From the NCBI RefSeq assembly GCF_000482505.1, contig NZ_AXVL01000017.1, forward strand, positions 1 to 64,000: a stretch of DNA of 64,000 bases. Reading direction: 5' to 3'. Origin of the DNA: Leptotrichia trevisanii DSM 22070 (GTDB taxonomy: Bacteria; Fusobacteriota; Fusobacteriia; Fusobacteriales; Leptotrichiaceae). Positions 47,060 through 55,975 of the stretch are shown piece by piece (position 1 is the stretch's first letter; the number at the start of each line of letters is the position of its first letter). The translations under genes were made by a program, and so were the position numbers. The notes under the pieces are model-generated. The model was not told the origin of the DNA. It was given only the letters and a program-made list of their open reading frames with translations, and made no database searches.

Positions 47060-48025
47060 TCAAACTCCTAAAACTTTACAATTTCTAACAAATAAAAACG
47101 AAATATCTTCAATCATTATCTCAGATTTAGCAACAAAAATTCCAGCCATTTTATCTATTTCTTTTAAAATTATTTTCTCGTTATCAAATCTTTCAATTAT
47201 TCCAAATTTTTCAGAATATGATTTCTCATGCTCAAAATGTACTAATATTTTATTCTCAAAGCATTTTTTCAAAACTTCTTCTATTTTCATTTTTACAATA
47301 TTTGGAAAAATTTCTTCTAAATTTATATCTTTTACTTCTATTAAATTCATTCTATCGTTAATTTCTTCAATATCTGACATTTTTAATATAGTAAATTTAT
47401 AATCGCCAAAAAATAAATCCTTCTCGTTAATCAAAATATGATTATCGTCTTGAAAAATAATATCACCTAAAACATCCTCTAAATCATAAACTTTTATTAA
47501 TTTATTTTTTTTAATTTCATCGTCTTCTACAATAATATCTTTTATAACGTTTTTTCCTGCTCTTATAATTTTTACTCCGTATTTTCTTATAATTTCTTCT
47601 TCGTTTTCATCTTCTTCATCACAAAAATGAAACCAAAAAAACTCATCTGAATTTTTAATTAAATAGCCATTGTTATTCCAATCTCTATCATAAGAAATTT
47701 GTAATCTTATTTTATTTTTTACAAAATATTCAAATAAATGTTCAAAAAAATTATCTTTTCTTAAAATAACAGTTTTTCCCTCATTGGAAAGTCTCTCTTT
47801 TATATTTTCCTTCATTAATTCTAAATACCATTTTTTTCTTCCTAATTTCTTTAATTCTTCATCTTTTAAAAATTTGTATCCTTCATACTTTCCGTAAGGG
47901 TTAATTGATGTGAAAATATGAAATTTACTACTATTTCCAATATAATTCCCAACAGAAAATCTATCTCCTAAACGTGAATACTCTAGCAACTCATCTTTCC
48001 CAATTTTCTCTAAAATCTTTTTCAT
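47060..48025 (-). CDS. Protein of unknown function
   Basis: 321 aa, soluble, very rich in I, K, E and N. No signal peptide or membrane helix. A repeated small-barrel look is visible: YGKYEGYKFLKDEELKKLGR near the start, then FGIIERFDNEKIILKEIDKM and IMIEDISFLFVRN near the end, like strand-turn-strand units that bind RNA or peptides. This is a pattern impression only. AGGAG precedes the ATG. An 8-bp inverted repeat (ACTTTTAC/GTAAAAGT, 48047-48068) lies in its leader. Confidence 0.7.
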   Translation of the reverse strand: MKKILEKIGKDELLEYSRLGDRFSVGNYIGNSSKFHIFTSINPYGKYEGYKFLKDEELKKLGRKKWYLELMKENIKERLSNEGKTVILRKDNFFEHLFEYFVKNKIRLQISYDRDWNNNGYLIKNSDEFFWFHFCDEEDENEEEIIRKYGVKIIRAGKNVIKDIIVEDDEIKKNKLIKVYDLEDVLGDIIFQDDNHILINEKDLFFGDYKFTILKMSDIEEINDRMNLIEVKDINLEEIFPNIVKMKIEEVLKKCFENKILVHFEHEKSYSEKFGIIERFDNEKIILKEIDKMAGIFVAKSEIMIEDISFLFVRNCKVLGV

Positions 48026-48133
48026 AAAATTCTCCTATTCTACAAAACTTTTACTCATTTGTAAAAGTCTAAAAACCCCGATAAACACAATATTTTTTAA
48101 TGTTTAATTTCCTTATTTTTCTACACTCTTTGA

Positions 48134-48153
48134 CAAGGAGTCTTGATTCCTTG
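48134..48153. repeat. Short inverted repeat after the MFS gene
   Basis: CAAGGA / TCCTTG with an 8-nt loop in the 181-nt gap. The outer sequence TAGCAAGGAAT (minus strand) also occurs near 8152 (plus strand), so it might be part of an intergenic repeat family. No U-tract. Confidence 0.4.
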
Positions 48154-48206
48154 CTATGCTACTCAATTTCTGCAACTTTTTACTCTTATAACTGGCTACA
48201 AATTAA

Positions 48207-49619
48207 TTATAACTCTTCCCTACTTTCATCAGATTTACCATTGACATTCTCTTCTCCACTTACATCATTCTCCTTTTCATCAGAATCCTCGTTTTTTCCT
48301 TTATTAGAATGAATAACGTATCTTGAGCCTGAAAACATTATTTTTGAAAACATGCTTTTTATACGGCTGCTTCCCCCAGCGTACACAAATGTTTTTTCAA
48401 ATGAATAAACCCTTGTTAATTCCAGCAATGAAAACAATCTTAAAATAAATCCTATAACAAAGGCAAATCTTATTGTGTAAAATTGTTCTCCGAAAATATA
48501 AATTACCCCATTATTTATAAATTTTCCCAGTATCCCACCAAACAATCCTGCCAATATTGCTGAAAGCCCTGAAACCATCGCATAAGCTCCCACATAAGCA
48601 TCAGCAGGCTCTCCTGAAACTTCCATCATCAAATTTAATAAACTTAATGTTATCGCTGTAAATCCTATCGCATCAATTACTGCGGCTGCAAAAAGCATTG
48701 ACATTTTATTATCCTGAGTCATTGAAAAATACGTAAGCACATAATATGTTGTAAAAAATATTCCCATTCTAAGCATTGTCTTGTTTCCGTATTTATCAGA
48801 CAATTTCCCATAAACTAGATAAAGTACACTTGACAATATCGCTGTTAAAACTCCCATTTGGGAAATAAACATTGTATTTACACCAAGTATTTTTATCCTG
48901 TAATATTCTGTCATTGGCTTTAGAAATTCCCATGTAAACAGCCACACAGAAGCAAATTTTAGATAAACGACAAAATTTTTATTTTTAAATGCTGTCTTTA
49001 TGCTCACTTTTTTCATATTTCTTTCTGAATCAGGCACATAATGAAGACACATAAATATTGCTGAACCTATTGCTGAAAGTGACATTGCCGTTGTCAAGAT
49101 AAGCATTGCATTTTTCCTGTCTGGCATTGATAAGACATATCCATAAAACAAAGTGTAAACCACAGTAGACAACGATGAAAACAAATTACGTTTCCCAAAA
49201 TATTTTCCCCTTTCCCTTTTATCAATAATCTTCGTCATCACAGCTGTCCAGACGTTATTTGAAAAAGGCGAAACAAGAGCGTAAATAAGCATTACCGCAA
49301 AATAGACTTCCTGCCTTCTTATATCAAAAAGAACAGCAAAAGGCATAACACAAATAACCAGCCTTGAAACAGTCGCCGCTATCACCATCGTCCTTTTTCT
49401 GCTCCCAAGCAGAAGATTTACCCGCTTAGTAAATATCTGCAGTAAATATCCCGCAGTTGGCAATGATGATACAATTGATATAAAAAAAGAACTCATATTA
49501 AAATAAATCGCCAAACTCAAAAGTACAAAACTCTGCATCCCAACTGAATACCCGTTAAAGAACATAACCTCCAGTATCGCATATTTTTTCGTATTTTCTA
49601 TTGAATGTTCCTTATCCAT
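48207..49619 (-). CDS. MFS transporter
   Basis: 470 aa, 12 membrane segments in two halves. MFS loop 2-3 is visible as TKRVNLLLGSRKRTM and its repeat 8-9 as YGKLSDKYGNKTMLR. The C-terminus is a long charged tail (about 430-470, KGKNEDSDEKENDVSGEENV). Efflux or nutrient transport cannot be told apart. A short intergenic region precedes it, and crcB lies upstream on the same strand. Confidence 0.87.
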   Translation of the reverse strand: MDKEHSIENTKKYAILEVMFFNGYSVGMQSFVLLSLAIYFNMSSFFISIVSSLPTAGYLLQIFTKRVNLLLGSRKRTMVIAATVSRLVICVMPFAVLFDIRRQEVYFAVMLIYALVSPFSNNVWTAVMTKIIDKRERGKYFGKRNLFSSLSTVVYTLFYGYVLSMPDRKNAMLILTTAMSLSAIGSAIFMCLHYVPDSERNMKKVSIKTAFKNKNFVVYLKFASVWLFTWEFLKPMTEYYRIKILGVNTMFISQMGVLTAILSSVLYLVYGKLSDKYGNKTMLRMGIFFTTYYVLTYFSMTQDNKMSMLFAAAVIDAIGFTAITLSLLNLMMEVSGEPADAYVGAYAMVSGLSAILAGLFGGILGKFINNGVIYIFGEQFYTIRFAFVIGFILRLFSLLELTRVYSFEKTFVYAGGSSRIKSMFSKIMFSGSRYVIHSNKGKNEDSDEKENDVSGEENVNGKSDESREEL

Positions 49620-49698
49620 ATTAACTCCTTCACTAAATATTCAAGTTTTCTCATACCAAAATTTAATAAAAATATTCCAATTTTTTACATTACACTTT

Positions 49699-50058
49699 TT
49701 ATGCCACTCTAACAATCCCTCTTCCAATAAAAACCCCCACAACCGACAGCACAACACTCAAAACCGCATATCCCAATGCAATCCCAGTATTTCCCTTCTC
49801 AATCAAATTATACGTTTCCAGCGAAAACGTAGAAAATGTAGTAAATCCACCACAAATTCCCACTTTCAAAAACAAATTCCAATTCTCCGAAATCTCCCTG
49901 CCAGCCACCACCTCAACAACAACCCCAATCAATATTGCGCCCAAAACATTCGTAACAAAAGTCTGTACAGGAAAACTCACTTTCAGGGGCACAGCACTAA
50001 TCAAATAACGAAGAATCGCCCCAATTCCCCCACCAATTCCAACCATCAAAAATTTCAT
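49699..50058 (-). CDS. crcB: Fluoride exporter CrcB/FluC
   Basis: 119 aa, four membrane helices; dual-topology homodimeric fluoride channel. Hallmarks GGGIGAILRYLIS (about 8-20) and GICGGFTTFSTFSLETYNLI (with the phenylalanine-box and sodium-site residues) are complete. Only one copy is in the window, which suits a homodimer. No fluoride riboswitch is visible upstream; the gap holds a terminator. Confidence 0.95.
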   Translation of the reverse strand: MKFLMVGIGGGIGAILRYLISAVPLKVSFPVQTFVTNVLGAILIGVVVEVVAGREISENWNLFLKVGICGGFTTFSTFSLETYNLIEKGNTGIALGYAVLSVVLSVVGVFIGRGIVRVA

Positions 50059-50103
50059 TATTTACCATCCTTAATAATTAAAAATTTATATAAAAAGTAA
50101 AAA

Positions 50104-50158
50104 AAATTAGGCTTTTATGAGATAACTTTAAAAATAAAATAGTCCCTTTGCCTAATTT
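50104..50158 (-). terminator. Terminator after the DUF937 gene
   Basis: Minus-strand AAATTAGGC (50150-50158) pairs with GCCTAATTT (50104-50112) across a 37-nt AT-rich loop, followed by a T run. Confidence 0.65.
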
Positions 50159-50179
50159 CATACTTATTTTTTACACTTT

Positions 50180-50758
50180 CTATTTTTTACCGCCAAAAAA
50201 TTTCCCAACTAATCCCATTACATCGTCCACTACGTTTCCATCTTTATTTGCATCGAGCATATTTGTAATTGTGCTCATAATTCCACCTTCACCTGTGAAG
50301 TTTGCTGCAAGGTTTGAAGTTAAGTTTCCAATTCCTTGCACATCCAGATTATTTTCCTTTTTTTGCTGTCCCAATGCTCCTAATACAAGTGGAGCCAATG
50401 TTTGTAAGATTTTCATGCTTCCTTGATTATCAAGTCCGCTTGACTGTGAAACGGCATTGGCCACATTTTGTGTATTGTTTCCAAACAAATGTCCTAAAAT
50501 TCCTGCACCATCCTTTAAATCAGGATTTTGCAAATAACTTCCAAGATTGTTTAATACTGAACCGTCGTGCTGATTTAACGCATTGTTCAATCCTTCTGCC
50601 TTTTCACTGTTATTTGCATTTTTATTAACTGCTGCCAATATTGCAGGTAAAGCTGCCGCTACTCCATCTTTTACCTGTGTGCTGCTCCCTCCTATCTGTT
50701 CTGTCAATTTTCCTAGATCCTGTCCCTGTAAAAGTCCAAATAATGCTTCTAAATTCAT
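50180..50758 (-). CDS. DUF937 domain-containing protein
   Basis: 192 aa. Matches the DUF937/YidB pattern: SSTQVKDGVAAALPAILAAV (about 25-44), GAGILGHLFGNNTQNVANAV (about 83-102) and SGLDNQGSMKILQTLAPLVL (about 106-125). A C-terminal LDANKDGNVVDDVMGLVGKF segment resembles a calcium-binding EF-hand-like loop (DANKDGNVVDD). Function unknown. It follows the lipoprotein gene on the same strand. Confidence 0.88.
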   Translation of the reverse strand: MNLEALFGLLQGQDLGKLTEQIGGSSTQVKDGVAAALPAILAAVNKNANNSEKAEGLNNALNQHDGSVLNNLGSYLQNPDLKDGAGILGHLFGNNTQNVANAVSQSSGLDNQGSMKILQTLAPLVLGALGQQKKENNLDVQGIGNLTSNLAANFTGEGGIMSTITNMLDANKDGNVVDDVMGLVGKFFGGKK

Positions 50759-50799
50759 CTTCCCTCCTATTTTTTCTTTTATTTCTTAAATTATTGTTT

Positions 50800-51450
50800 T
50801 TATTTAAAGTTTACTGCCACTTTAGTGTTCTTTTCATCATTATTCCTAAAATTTAAGTTTTGAATGCTTGTTACAGCGTTTTCAGTTTCTGACTCCCTCG
50901 CATAAAATACAAATTCACTTGTTACAGAGTCTATCTGTATTCCATAAGTTATTCCATTTGTATATGTCAACAGACTTGACAGTTCCTTATCTCCCAAATT
51001 TGCCAAAATCTTGGTATAAATTGCTCTTGCTTCAGCTTCCTTGATGTTTTCATCAGATACTTGTATCAGATTAATTACCATATTTTCAATTATTGCAAGA
51101 TTGGCCCCATCCACCTTTCCTACCTTTAAAAATATGCTTGTAGCACTTATTCCGCTGTAATCCAGTGCATAAATAGCATCTCCCTTTGAATGTATTTTAG
51201 CATAATAGTAGTTCTTGTTTTCATACACCAATTTTTCAAAATCTCCAATACTTATTTTATTATCTTTAGACTTTTTAGAGAAAGTTTCAATTATTTTTTC
51301 AATTGAATTATTTGAAAAAATATTCTCCTTTGCAGCTTTATTCTGTATATTTTCTGAATTTTTCTTTTTCTCCTGACTCTCCTTTTTACCACAGTTAGTC
51401 ATAAAAATAAATAAAAAAAGCAAAAATACAACTCTACTTTTATTCAACAT
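50800..51450 (-). CDS. Lipoprotein of unknown function
   Basis: 216 aa from the ATG at 51450, preceded by AGGTGG at proper spacing; a GTG at 51462 is less suitable. The signal peptide (LNKSRVVFLLFLFIFMTNCG) ends in a lipobox-like FMTNC, so a lipid anchor is likely. A Lys/Glu/Ser-rich linker (about 22-60) leads to a globular part (DNKISIGDFEKLVYENKNYY; IFLKVGKVDGANLAIIENMV; NGITYGIQIDSVTSEFVFYA). No family recognised. A promoter lies about 115 nt upstream. Confidence 0.78.
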   Translation of the reverse strand: MLNKSRVVFLLFLFIFMTNCGKKESQEKKKNSENIQNKAAKENIFSNNSIEKIIETFSKKSKDNKISIGDFEKLVYENKNYYYAKIHSKGDAIYALDYSGISATSIFLKVGKVDGANLAIIENMVINLIQVSDENIKEAEARAIYTKILANLGDKELSSLLTYTNGITYGIQIDSVTSEFVFYARESETENAVTSIQNLNFRNNDEKNTKVAVNFK

Positions 51451-51566
51451 TTTTACTACCACCTAATTTTATATACTTAAACTTCTCCAAAACCGAATCA
51501 GCCTAAAATTTATTACAGTAATCAATTCTTTATTTGTAGCAATACAATTTTGAAGCAATTTTATAC

Positions 51567-51595
51567 ATTATACAATATTATTCTTAATTTTTCCA
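51567..51595 (-). promoter_or_regulatory. Promoter of the lipoprotein gene
   Basis: Minus-strand TGGAAA (51590-51595), 17-nt spacer, TATAAT (51567-51572). Confidence 0.6.
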
Positions 51596-51605
51596 TATTT
51601 TTTCA

Positions 51606-51655
51606 AAAAAAAAGACTATCTAAAAATAAGTTATACTCATTTTAAATAGTCTTAA
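51606..51655 (-). terminator. Terminator of the rpsF-ssb-rpsR operon
   Basis: Minus-strand AAGACTATTTAAAA pairs with TTTTTAGATAGTCTT, followed by a T-rich tract of about 8 bases. Confidence 0.85.
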
Positions 51656-51678
51656 AAATTTATAAAAACAAAAACTTC

Positions 51679-51918
51679 TTATTTTTCAATTTTTGTGTAA
51701 GGCATTAAAGCGATTTGTCTAGCTCTTTTGATTGCTTTAGCAATTTTTCTTTGAACTTTAGCTTCTAATCCTGTTACTCTAGCTGGAGAGATTTTTCCTT
51801 TATCATTCATAAAGTTTTTTAACAATTCAACGTTTTTATAATTAATGTCTTCTACTTTAAATTTAACTTTTGGACGTCTTTTTCTTCTTTTAAATTCTGT
51901 AACTGGTTTAGCTCTCAT
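51679..51918 (-). CDS. rpsR: 30S ribosomal protein S18
   Basis: 79 aa. [40 protein letters not shown] and [14 protein letters not shown] are canonical. Last gene of rpsF-ssb-rpsR; GGAGGTG precedes the ATG. Confidence 0.97.
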   Translation of the reverse strand: MRAKPVTEFKRRKRRPKVKFKVEDINYKNVELLKNFMNDKGKISPARVTGLEAKVQRKIAKAIKRARQIALMPYTKIEK

Positions 51919-51985
51919 TAATTTGCACCTCCTAAAACTTTTATAGCAAATTTCATTTTTTATTATAAAATTTACTTAGCTATTA

Positions 51986-52411
51986 TTAAAATGGAAACTC
52001 TTCATCATCATCCATATCATCATTATCATTGTCAAAAGTGTCATTTTGTACTGGTTTACTGTTATTATTGTTAAAAGATTGGTTTTGTTGGTATCCACCA
52101 CTATTCCCAGAATTTCCTGCACTTTCAACAAATTCAAAGCTGTTTACAACAACTCTTGTCATTCTTCTTTTTTCACCGTTCTGTTCGTAACTGCTTACGC
52201 TTAAACGTCCCTGTACAAGAATCCTGTTACCTTTTCTAAAATATTCAGCAATTGTTTCAGCTGTTTTTTCCCATACCGTACAGTCAATAAATTCCACTTC
52301 ATCTCTTGTTTTTTGCACAGCTAATGAAAAATTTGCAAATGCTTTTCCTCCTGAAGTATATTTTAACTCAGGATCTCTTGTCATTCTTCCCATCAGTATT
52401 ACTACATTCAT
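51986..52411 (-). CDS. ssb: Single-stranded DNA-binding protein
   Basis: 141 aa. N-terminal OB fold (about 1-105) with MNVVILMGRMTRDPELKYTS and FIDCTVWEKTAETIAEYFRK, a Gly/Asn/Gln-rich linker, and the acidic protein-docking tip DMDDDEEFPF. Located between rpsF and rpsR, the classic arrangement. Confidence 0.97.
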   Translation of the reverse strand: MNVVILMGRMTRDPELKYTSGGKAFANFSLAVQKTRDEVEFIDCTVWEKTAETIAEYFRKGNRILVQGRLSVSSYEQNGEKRRMTRVVVNSFEFVESAGNSGNSGGYQQNQSFNNNNSKPVQNDTFDNDNDDMDDDEEFPF

Positions 52412-52515
52412 AATTTTTCCCCCTAATTTTTATATTTATTTTTAAAATTTAAAATAACAAAACCTCAAATTTAATTTATAAGTATTAACCCTCTTATAAT
52501 TTAAGTTATTTCAAA

Positions 52516-52800
52516 TTAGTCATTTTTAACAATCATGTATTTCAAAAGTGATTCGTTAATGTTTAATTTTGCTTCAATTTCAGTAAATCTAGTTCCATCT
52601 GCCTGGAATGTTGTTAAAACGTAGTATCCGTTTTCTTTTTTCTTAATTGGGTAAGCTAATTTTCTATCTCCCCAGATTTCTGTCTTAACTTCAGTTGCTC
52701 CGGCAGCTGTCAATGTATTTTCTACAAATGTAACTCCAGCTTGTTTTTCTTCATCTGTCAATTGTGTAGACAAAATAAACATAATTTCATAATTTCTCAT
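52516..52800 (-). CDS. rpsF: 30S ribosomal protein S6
   Basis: 94 aa. MRNYEIMFILSTQLTDEEKQ and EIWGDRKLAYPIKKKENGYY are canonical. First gene of its operon, with a strong promoter. AAAGGAG precedes the ATG. Confidence 0.97.
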   Translation of the reverse strand: MRNYEIMFILSTQLTDEEKQAGVTFVENTLTAAGATEVKTEIWGDRKLAYPIKKKENGYYVLTTFQADGTRFTEIEAKLNINESLLKYMIVKND

Positions 52801-52818
52801 TTCTTTCTCCTTTCCTAT

Positions 52819-52853
52819 GGCTTTTTTAGCCCTACTTCCACAAATAGAGCAGG
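52819..52853 (-). promoter_or_regulatory. Leader hairpins upstream of rpsF
   Basis: The leader folds into CCTGCT/AGTAGG (52848-52853 with 52831-52836) and a GGCT/AGCC mini-hairpin (52819-52830). S6:S18 autoregulatory motifs are known in this position in other bacteria. The match to that motif was not established. Confidence 0.4.
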
Positions 52854-52860
52854 TTATATA

Positions 52861-52889
52861 ATTATAACAAAAAAACCCAACAAAATCAA
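52861..52889 (-). promoter_or_regulatory. Promoter of rpsF-ssb-rpsR
   Basis: Minus-strand TTGATT (52884-52889), 17-nt spacer, TGT-TATAAT (52861-52866). Confidence 0.75.
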
Positions 52890-52940
52890 GCCATTTTCAA
52901 AATTATTTATACTGTTTATTTTTTTTCAAAATTTGAATAA

Positions 52941-52980
52941 ACAAAAATAAAACTATTTAAGATTATCCGCTAAATAGTTT
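52941..52980 (-). terminator. Terminator after ftsZ
   Basis: AAACTATTTA / TAAATAGTTT, a 10-bp perfect stem (52950-52959 with 52971-52980) with an 11-nt loop, followed on the minus strand by TATTTTTG. About 60 nt after the ftsZ stop. Confidence 0.75.
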
Positions 52981-53038
52981 GTATTTTTATAATAAATTGT
53001 TTTAAAATAACTTTCTTTGCATTAGGCTTGTTTTTTGA

Positions 53039-54157
53039 TTACTCTTCAAAAAATGGCGGCAATACAAAATTATCATCCTCTTCTTTGTCTTCTTCGTAAC
53101 CATCTTCTTCATTTTGATAATTATTTTCTTCATCAGTTTCTTCTGTTTTATTTTCTGCGTCTGTTTTTTCTTCTTCCGGTGCAAATCTAATTGTTCTTGA
53201 AGCCTCTGGATTAGCTGTCAAAAATTCTTCCTGAAAATCTGTTGCTACCAATGATACACTTATTGTTCCTTCCAATTCAGGCTCCATAATGTATCCCCAT
53301 AATAAGTTAGCCTTGTCATGCCCCGCTTTTTCTGCGATTGTCTGAGCCACTTCCTGTATTTCCTGTAACCCAATATCTGGCCCTGCTGTAACGTTTATCA
53401 AGATTTTTCTTGCTCCTTCGATGGATTTTTCCAGCAGTGGGCTGTTTAATGCCTGTGCAGTTGCACTCTTAGCTTTTTCGTCACCATTTGCTTCTCCAAA
53501 TCCTAACATTGCAATTCCTGAATTTTGCATAATAGATTTTACATCTGCAAAATCCAAGTTTACAATTCCCTGTTTTGTAATCAAGTCAGAAATTCCTTTT
53601 ATTCCCATTTTCAAAACACCATTTGCTTCTTTAAAGGCATTCATCAATGAAATATTCATTCCCGGTATTTCAAAAAGTCTATCATTTGGGATAGCAATTA
53701 ATGTATCTACATTTTCTCTTAAATTATCAATTCCAACTGCAGCATTATTTTTCTTTAATGGCCCTTCAAAACTAAATGGTTTTGTAACAATTGCTACAGT
53801 TAAAATTCCCATTGCTTTTGCAACTTCAGCAATTATTGGAGATGCTCCTGTACCTGTTCCACCACCCATTCCAGCAGTTATAAACAGCATATCTGTCCCT
53901 TCCAGCACTTCTTTTATTTTTTCTTCTGATTCCTTTGCCGCAATCCTCCCTTTTTCAGGATCCGCTCCAGCTCCCATTCCTCGTCCTAAAAGAACTTTTA
54001 TAGGTGCCTTTGATCTATCTAAATCCTGCTGATCTGTGTTTATTGCTATAAAATCAACAGTCGTTATATTACTTTCAATCATATCGTTTATTGCATTTCC
54101 ACCTGCTCCACCTACTCCTACTACTTTCAGTTTCGCTGCATTACTAAAGTTATCCAT
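53039..54157 (-). CDS. ftsZ: Cell division protein FtsZ
   Basis: 372-aa tubulin-like GTPase forming the Z ring. VVGVGGAGGNAINDMI at the start, tubulin signature GMGGGTGTGASPI, T7-loop region NLDFADVKSIM, and a polymerisation domain to about 320. The C-terminal linker (about 325-363) is strikingly acidic (EETDEENNYQNEEDGYEEDK) and ends in FVLPPFFEE, which replaces the usual DxPxFxR-type peptide that binds FtsA/ZipA. Last gene of the dcw segment, 73 nt after ftsQ. Confidence 0.98.
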   Translation of the reverse strand: MDNFSNAAKLKVVGVGGAGGNAINDMIESNITTVDFIAINTDQQDLDRSKAPIKVLLGRGMGAGADPEKGRIAAKESEEKIKEVLEGTDMLFITAGMGGGTGTGASPIIAEVAKAMGILTVAIVTKPFSFEGPLKKNNAAVGIDNLRENVDTLIAIPNDRLFEIPGMNISLMNAFKEANGVLKMGIKGISDLITKQGIVNLDFADVKSIMQNSGIAMLGFGEANGDEKAKSATAQALNSPLLEKSIEGARKILINVTAGPDIGLQEIQEVAQTIAEKAGHDKANLLWGYIMEPELEGTISVSLVATDFQEEFLTANPEASRTIRFAPEEEKTDAENKTEETDEENNYQNEEDGYEEDKEEDDNFVLPPFFEE

Positions 54158-54230
54158 TTTTTCTTTGCTACTTAGATTATTATAACTTATTTAAAGTAGC
54201 TTCTCCTTTCTCTTATTTTAACACACAGTA

Positions 54231-54902
54231 TTATTCGCCTTTCACAACAATATCTATAAATCTTAAATCCATAGAAGTCACAGGTCTTTCTTTTTTTATT
54301 TTTTCGTATAGCTTATATGCATCATTATATTTTTTTTCCGTTACTAAAGTATCTGTTATAATTTTTACATTATTATTAAGTATTATTTCATAATTTTTCT
54401 CAGATTGCCGTATTTCTGAAATCATAGCATAAAAATCTTTATTTTTTATTTTAGAAAGTATTGTTTTTATCTGATTTAAACTTTCATCACTTGTGTAATC
54501 TATTACAGGAATATTTTTTGAAGGATCTTCTAAAATATCGCCGTATATATTCAAATCTTTATCTGCTAAAAGCGTTTTATCTCCCTTTTTCACATATGCG
54601 TAAGGTTCCCTTTCTTCCAGAGTTACCTCTATTTTACTTGGAAAAAGTTTTTTTACCGATACTTTTTTTACTCTCACGTCGGTTTTTATAAGATTTTCAA
54701 TTTCACTGGTGTTCAGATACACAATATTTTTACCTTTCATCTGTTCCAGCTGAGCAGCTATATCCTGTTTTAATAATTTTGATTGCCCCTCTATTAGAAC
54801 TTCCTGAATTTTAAAATAATCCGTATCTACAAATCTTTTACCAAAAAACATCATTCCTGCCAATAAAAATAATAAAATTAGTACCTTAACTGACTTTTTC
54901 AT
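54231..54902 (-). CDS. ftsQ: Cell division protein FtsQ/DivIB
   Basis: 223-aa bitopic divisome protein. N-terminal membrane helix (about 7-20), then a POTRA domain (FKIQEVLIEGQSKLLKQDIA to EVTLEEREPYAYV) and the FtsQ beta domain (about 100-190). The ATG at 54902 has GGAG 7 nt upstream; a TTG two codons earlier is less likely. It is followed directly by ftsZ, with no ftsA between. A 142-nt gap to murB precedes it. Confidence 0.92.
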   Translation of the reverse strand: MKKSVKVLILLFLLAGMMFFGKRFVDTDYFKIQEVLIEGQSKLLKQDIAAQLEQMKGKNIVYLNTSEIENLIKTDVRVKKVSVKKLFPSKIEVTLEEREPYAYVKKGDKTLLADKDLNIYGDILEDPSKNIPVIDYTSDESLNQIKTILSKIKNKDFYAMISEIRQSEKNYEIILNNNVKIITDTLVTEKKYNDAYKLYEKIKKERPVTSMDLRFIDIVVKGE

Positions 54903-55044
54903 ATTCAAACTCCGTTTTTTCTATTATTATACACTTTTTTTTGATTTTATTCAACATATTAAATAAATTTATTTAAATTTATAATAAATTTAATCAAGAA
55001 CTGAGTTTAAATATTTAAGTTTATTTATCAATATTTTATTTTTA

Positions 55045-55899
55045 TTAACCTTTTAATATTATTATTTCTGTTTCCAGCTTTACTCCAAATTTTTCAAAGA
55101 CAACTTCCTTTACATGTTCAATAACGGAAATAACATCATTAAAAGTGGCATTTCCTAAATTTGTTATAAAGTTTGGATGTTTTGGTGAAACTGCCACATC
55201 TCCAACTCTATATCCCTTTAAATCAGCATCAGAAATAAGTCTTGCCGCAAATGTCCCTTTCGGATTTTTGAATGTACTTCCTAAATTAGGTAAATCTAAT
55301 GGATGTTTTACTTTTCTCTGTTCTCTTTTATCATCTGAAGCAGCCTTGTCAAACCCAAATCCAAATTTGAAAAGGGCAGAAATTACAATCCATTTATTTT
55401 CCTTGATTTCGGTAGTTCTATATTTAAAGTTCAAGTCTGTTGTCTTAATTTTTACAATTTCTCCATCATTTTTACAAACTTCCACTTCTTCAATACAATC
55501 AAAAATCTCTGTCCCGTAAGCTCCACCATTCATATTTACAAGCCCACCAACAGATCCTGGAATACCAGTAATATTCTCTAACCCTGTATAATTATTTTTT
55601 TCCATAAAATCTATTAGATCATTCAAATCCAGTCCAGCTTCCACTCTTATCAAATCATAATCGCCTTTTTTTTCTTCAACTGTTATATTTTTTAATCTTT
55701 TTAATGATAAAAAACTTATATCTAAATTTCCATCATTAATAAGAGTATTTGTTCCATTTCCTAAAAGAAAAATGTTATTTCTAGTTTGTAAAACTTCTTT
55801 TAATTCATTTTTATCATCTATGAAAATAAGCTCTTTTGCAGTTCCGCCAACTTTCATATTTGAATATTCCTTCATCTTGGCATTTTTTATTATTTCCAT
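55045..55899 (-). CDS. murB: UDP-N-acetylenolpyruvoylglucosamine reductase
   Basis: 284-aa FAD enzyme making UDP-MurNAc. FAD-binding motifs FLLGNGTNTLINDG and GIPGSVGGLVNMNGGAYGTE; the catalytic Ser is in NLGSTFKNPKG; the late Glu is in GVKLETEIIIL. This is the short type II/III form. Between murC and ftsQ. Confidence 0.96.
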   Translation of the reverse strand: MEIIKNAKMKEYSNMKVGGTAKELIFIDDKNELKEVLQTRNNIFLLGNGTNTLINDGNLDISFLSLKRLKNITVEEKKGDYDLIRVEAGLDLNDLIDFMEKNNYTGLENITGIPGSVGGLVNMNGGAYGTEIFDCIEEVEVCKNDGEIVKIKTTDLNFKYRTTEIKENKWIVISALFKFGFGFDKAASDDKREQRKVKHPLDLPNLGSTFKNPKGTFAARLISDADLKGYRVGDVAVSPKHPNFITNLGNATFNDVISVIEHVKEVVFEKFGVKLETEIIILKG

Positions 55900-55975
55900 T
55901 TTTTATTTCATTCTCACTTTCTATGAATCTTTGTATAAGCGTTATTGTATCGGTTATTCTACAATATTATTTATT

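Noticed and set aside
50059-50179. Possible fluoride riboswitch ahead of crcB
   Set aside because: The conserved core was not found. The conserved-looking pairing here is the terminator of the DUF937 gene.
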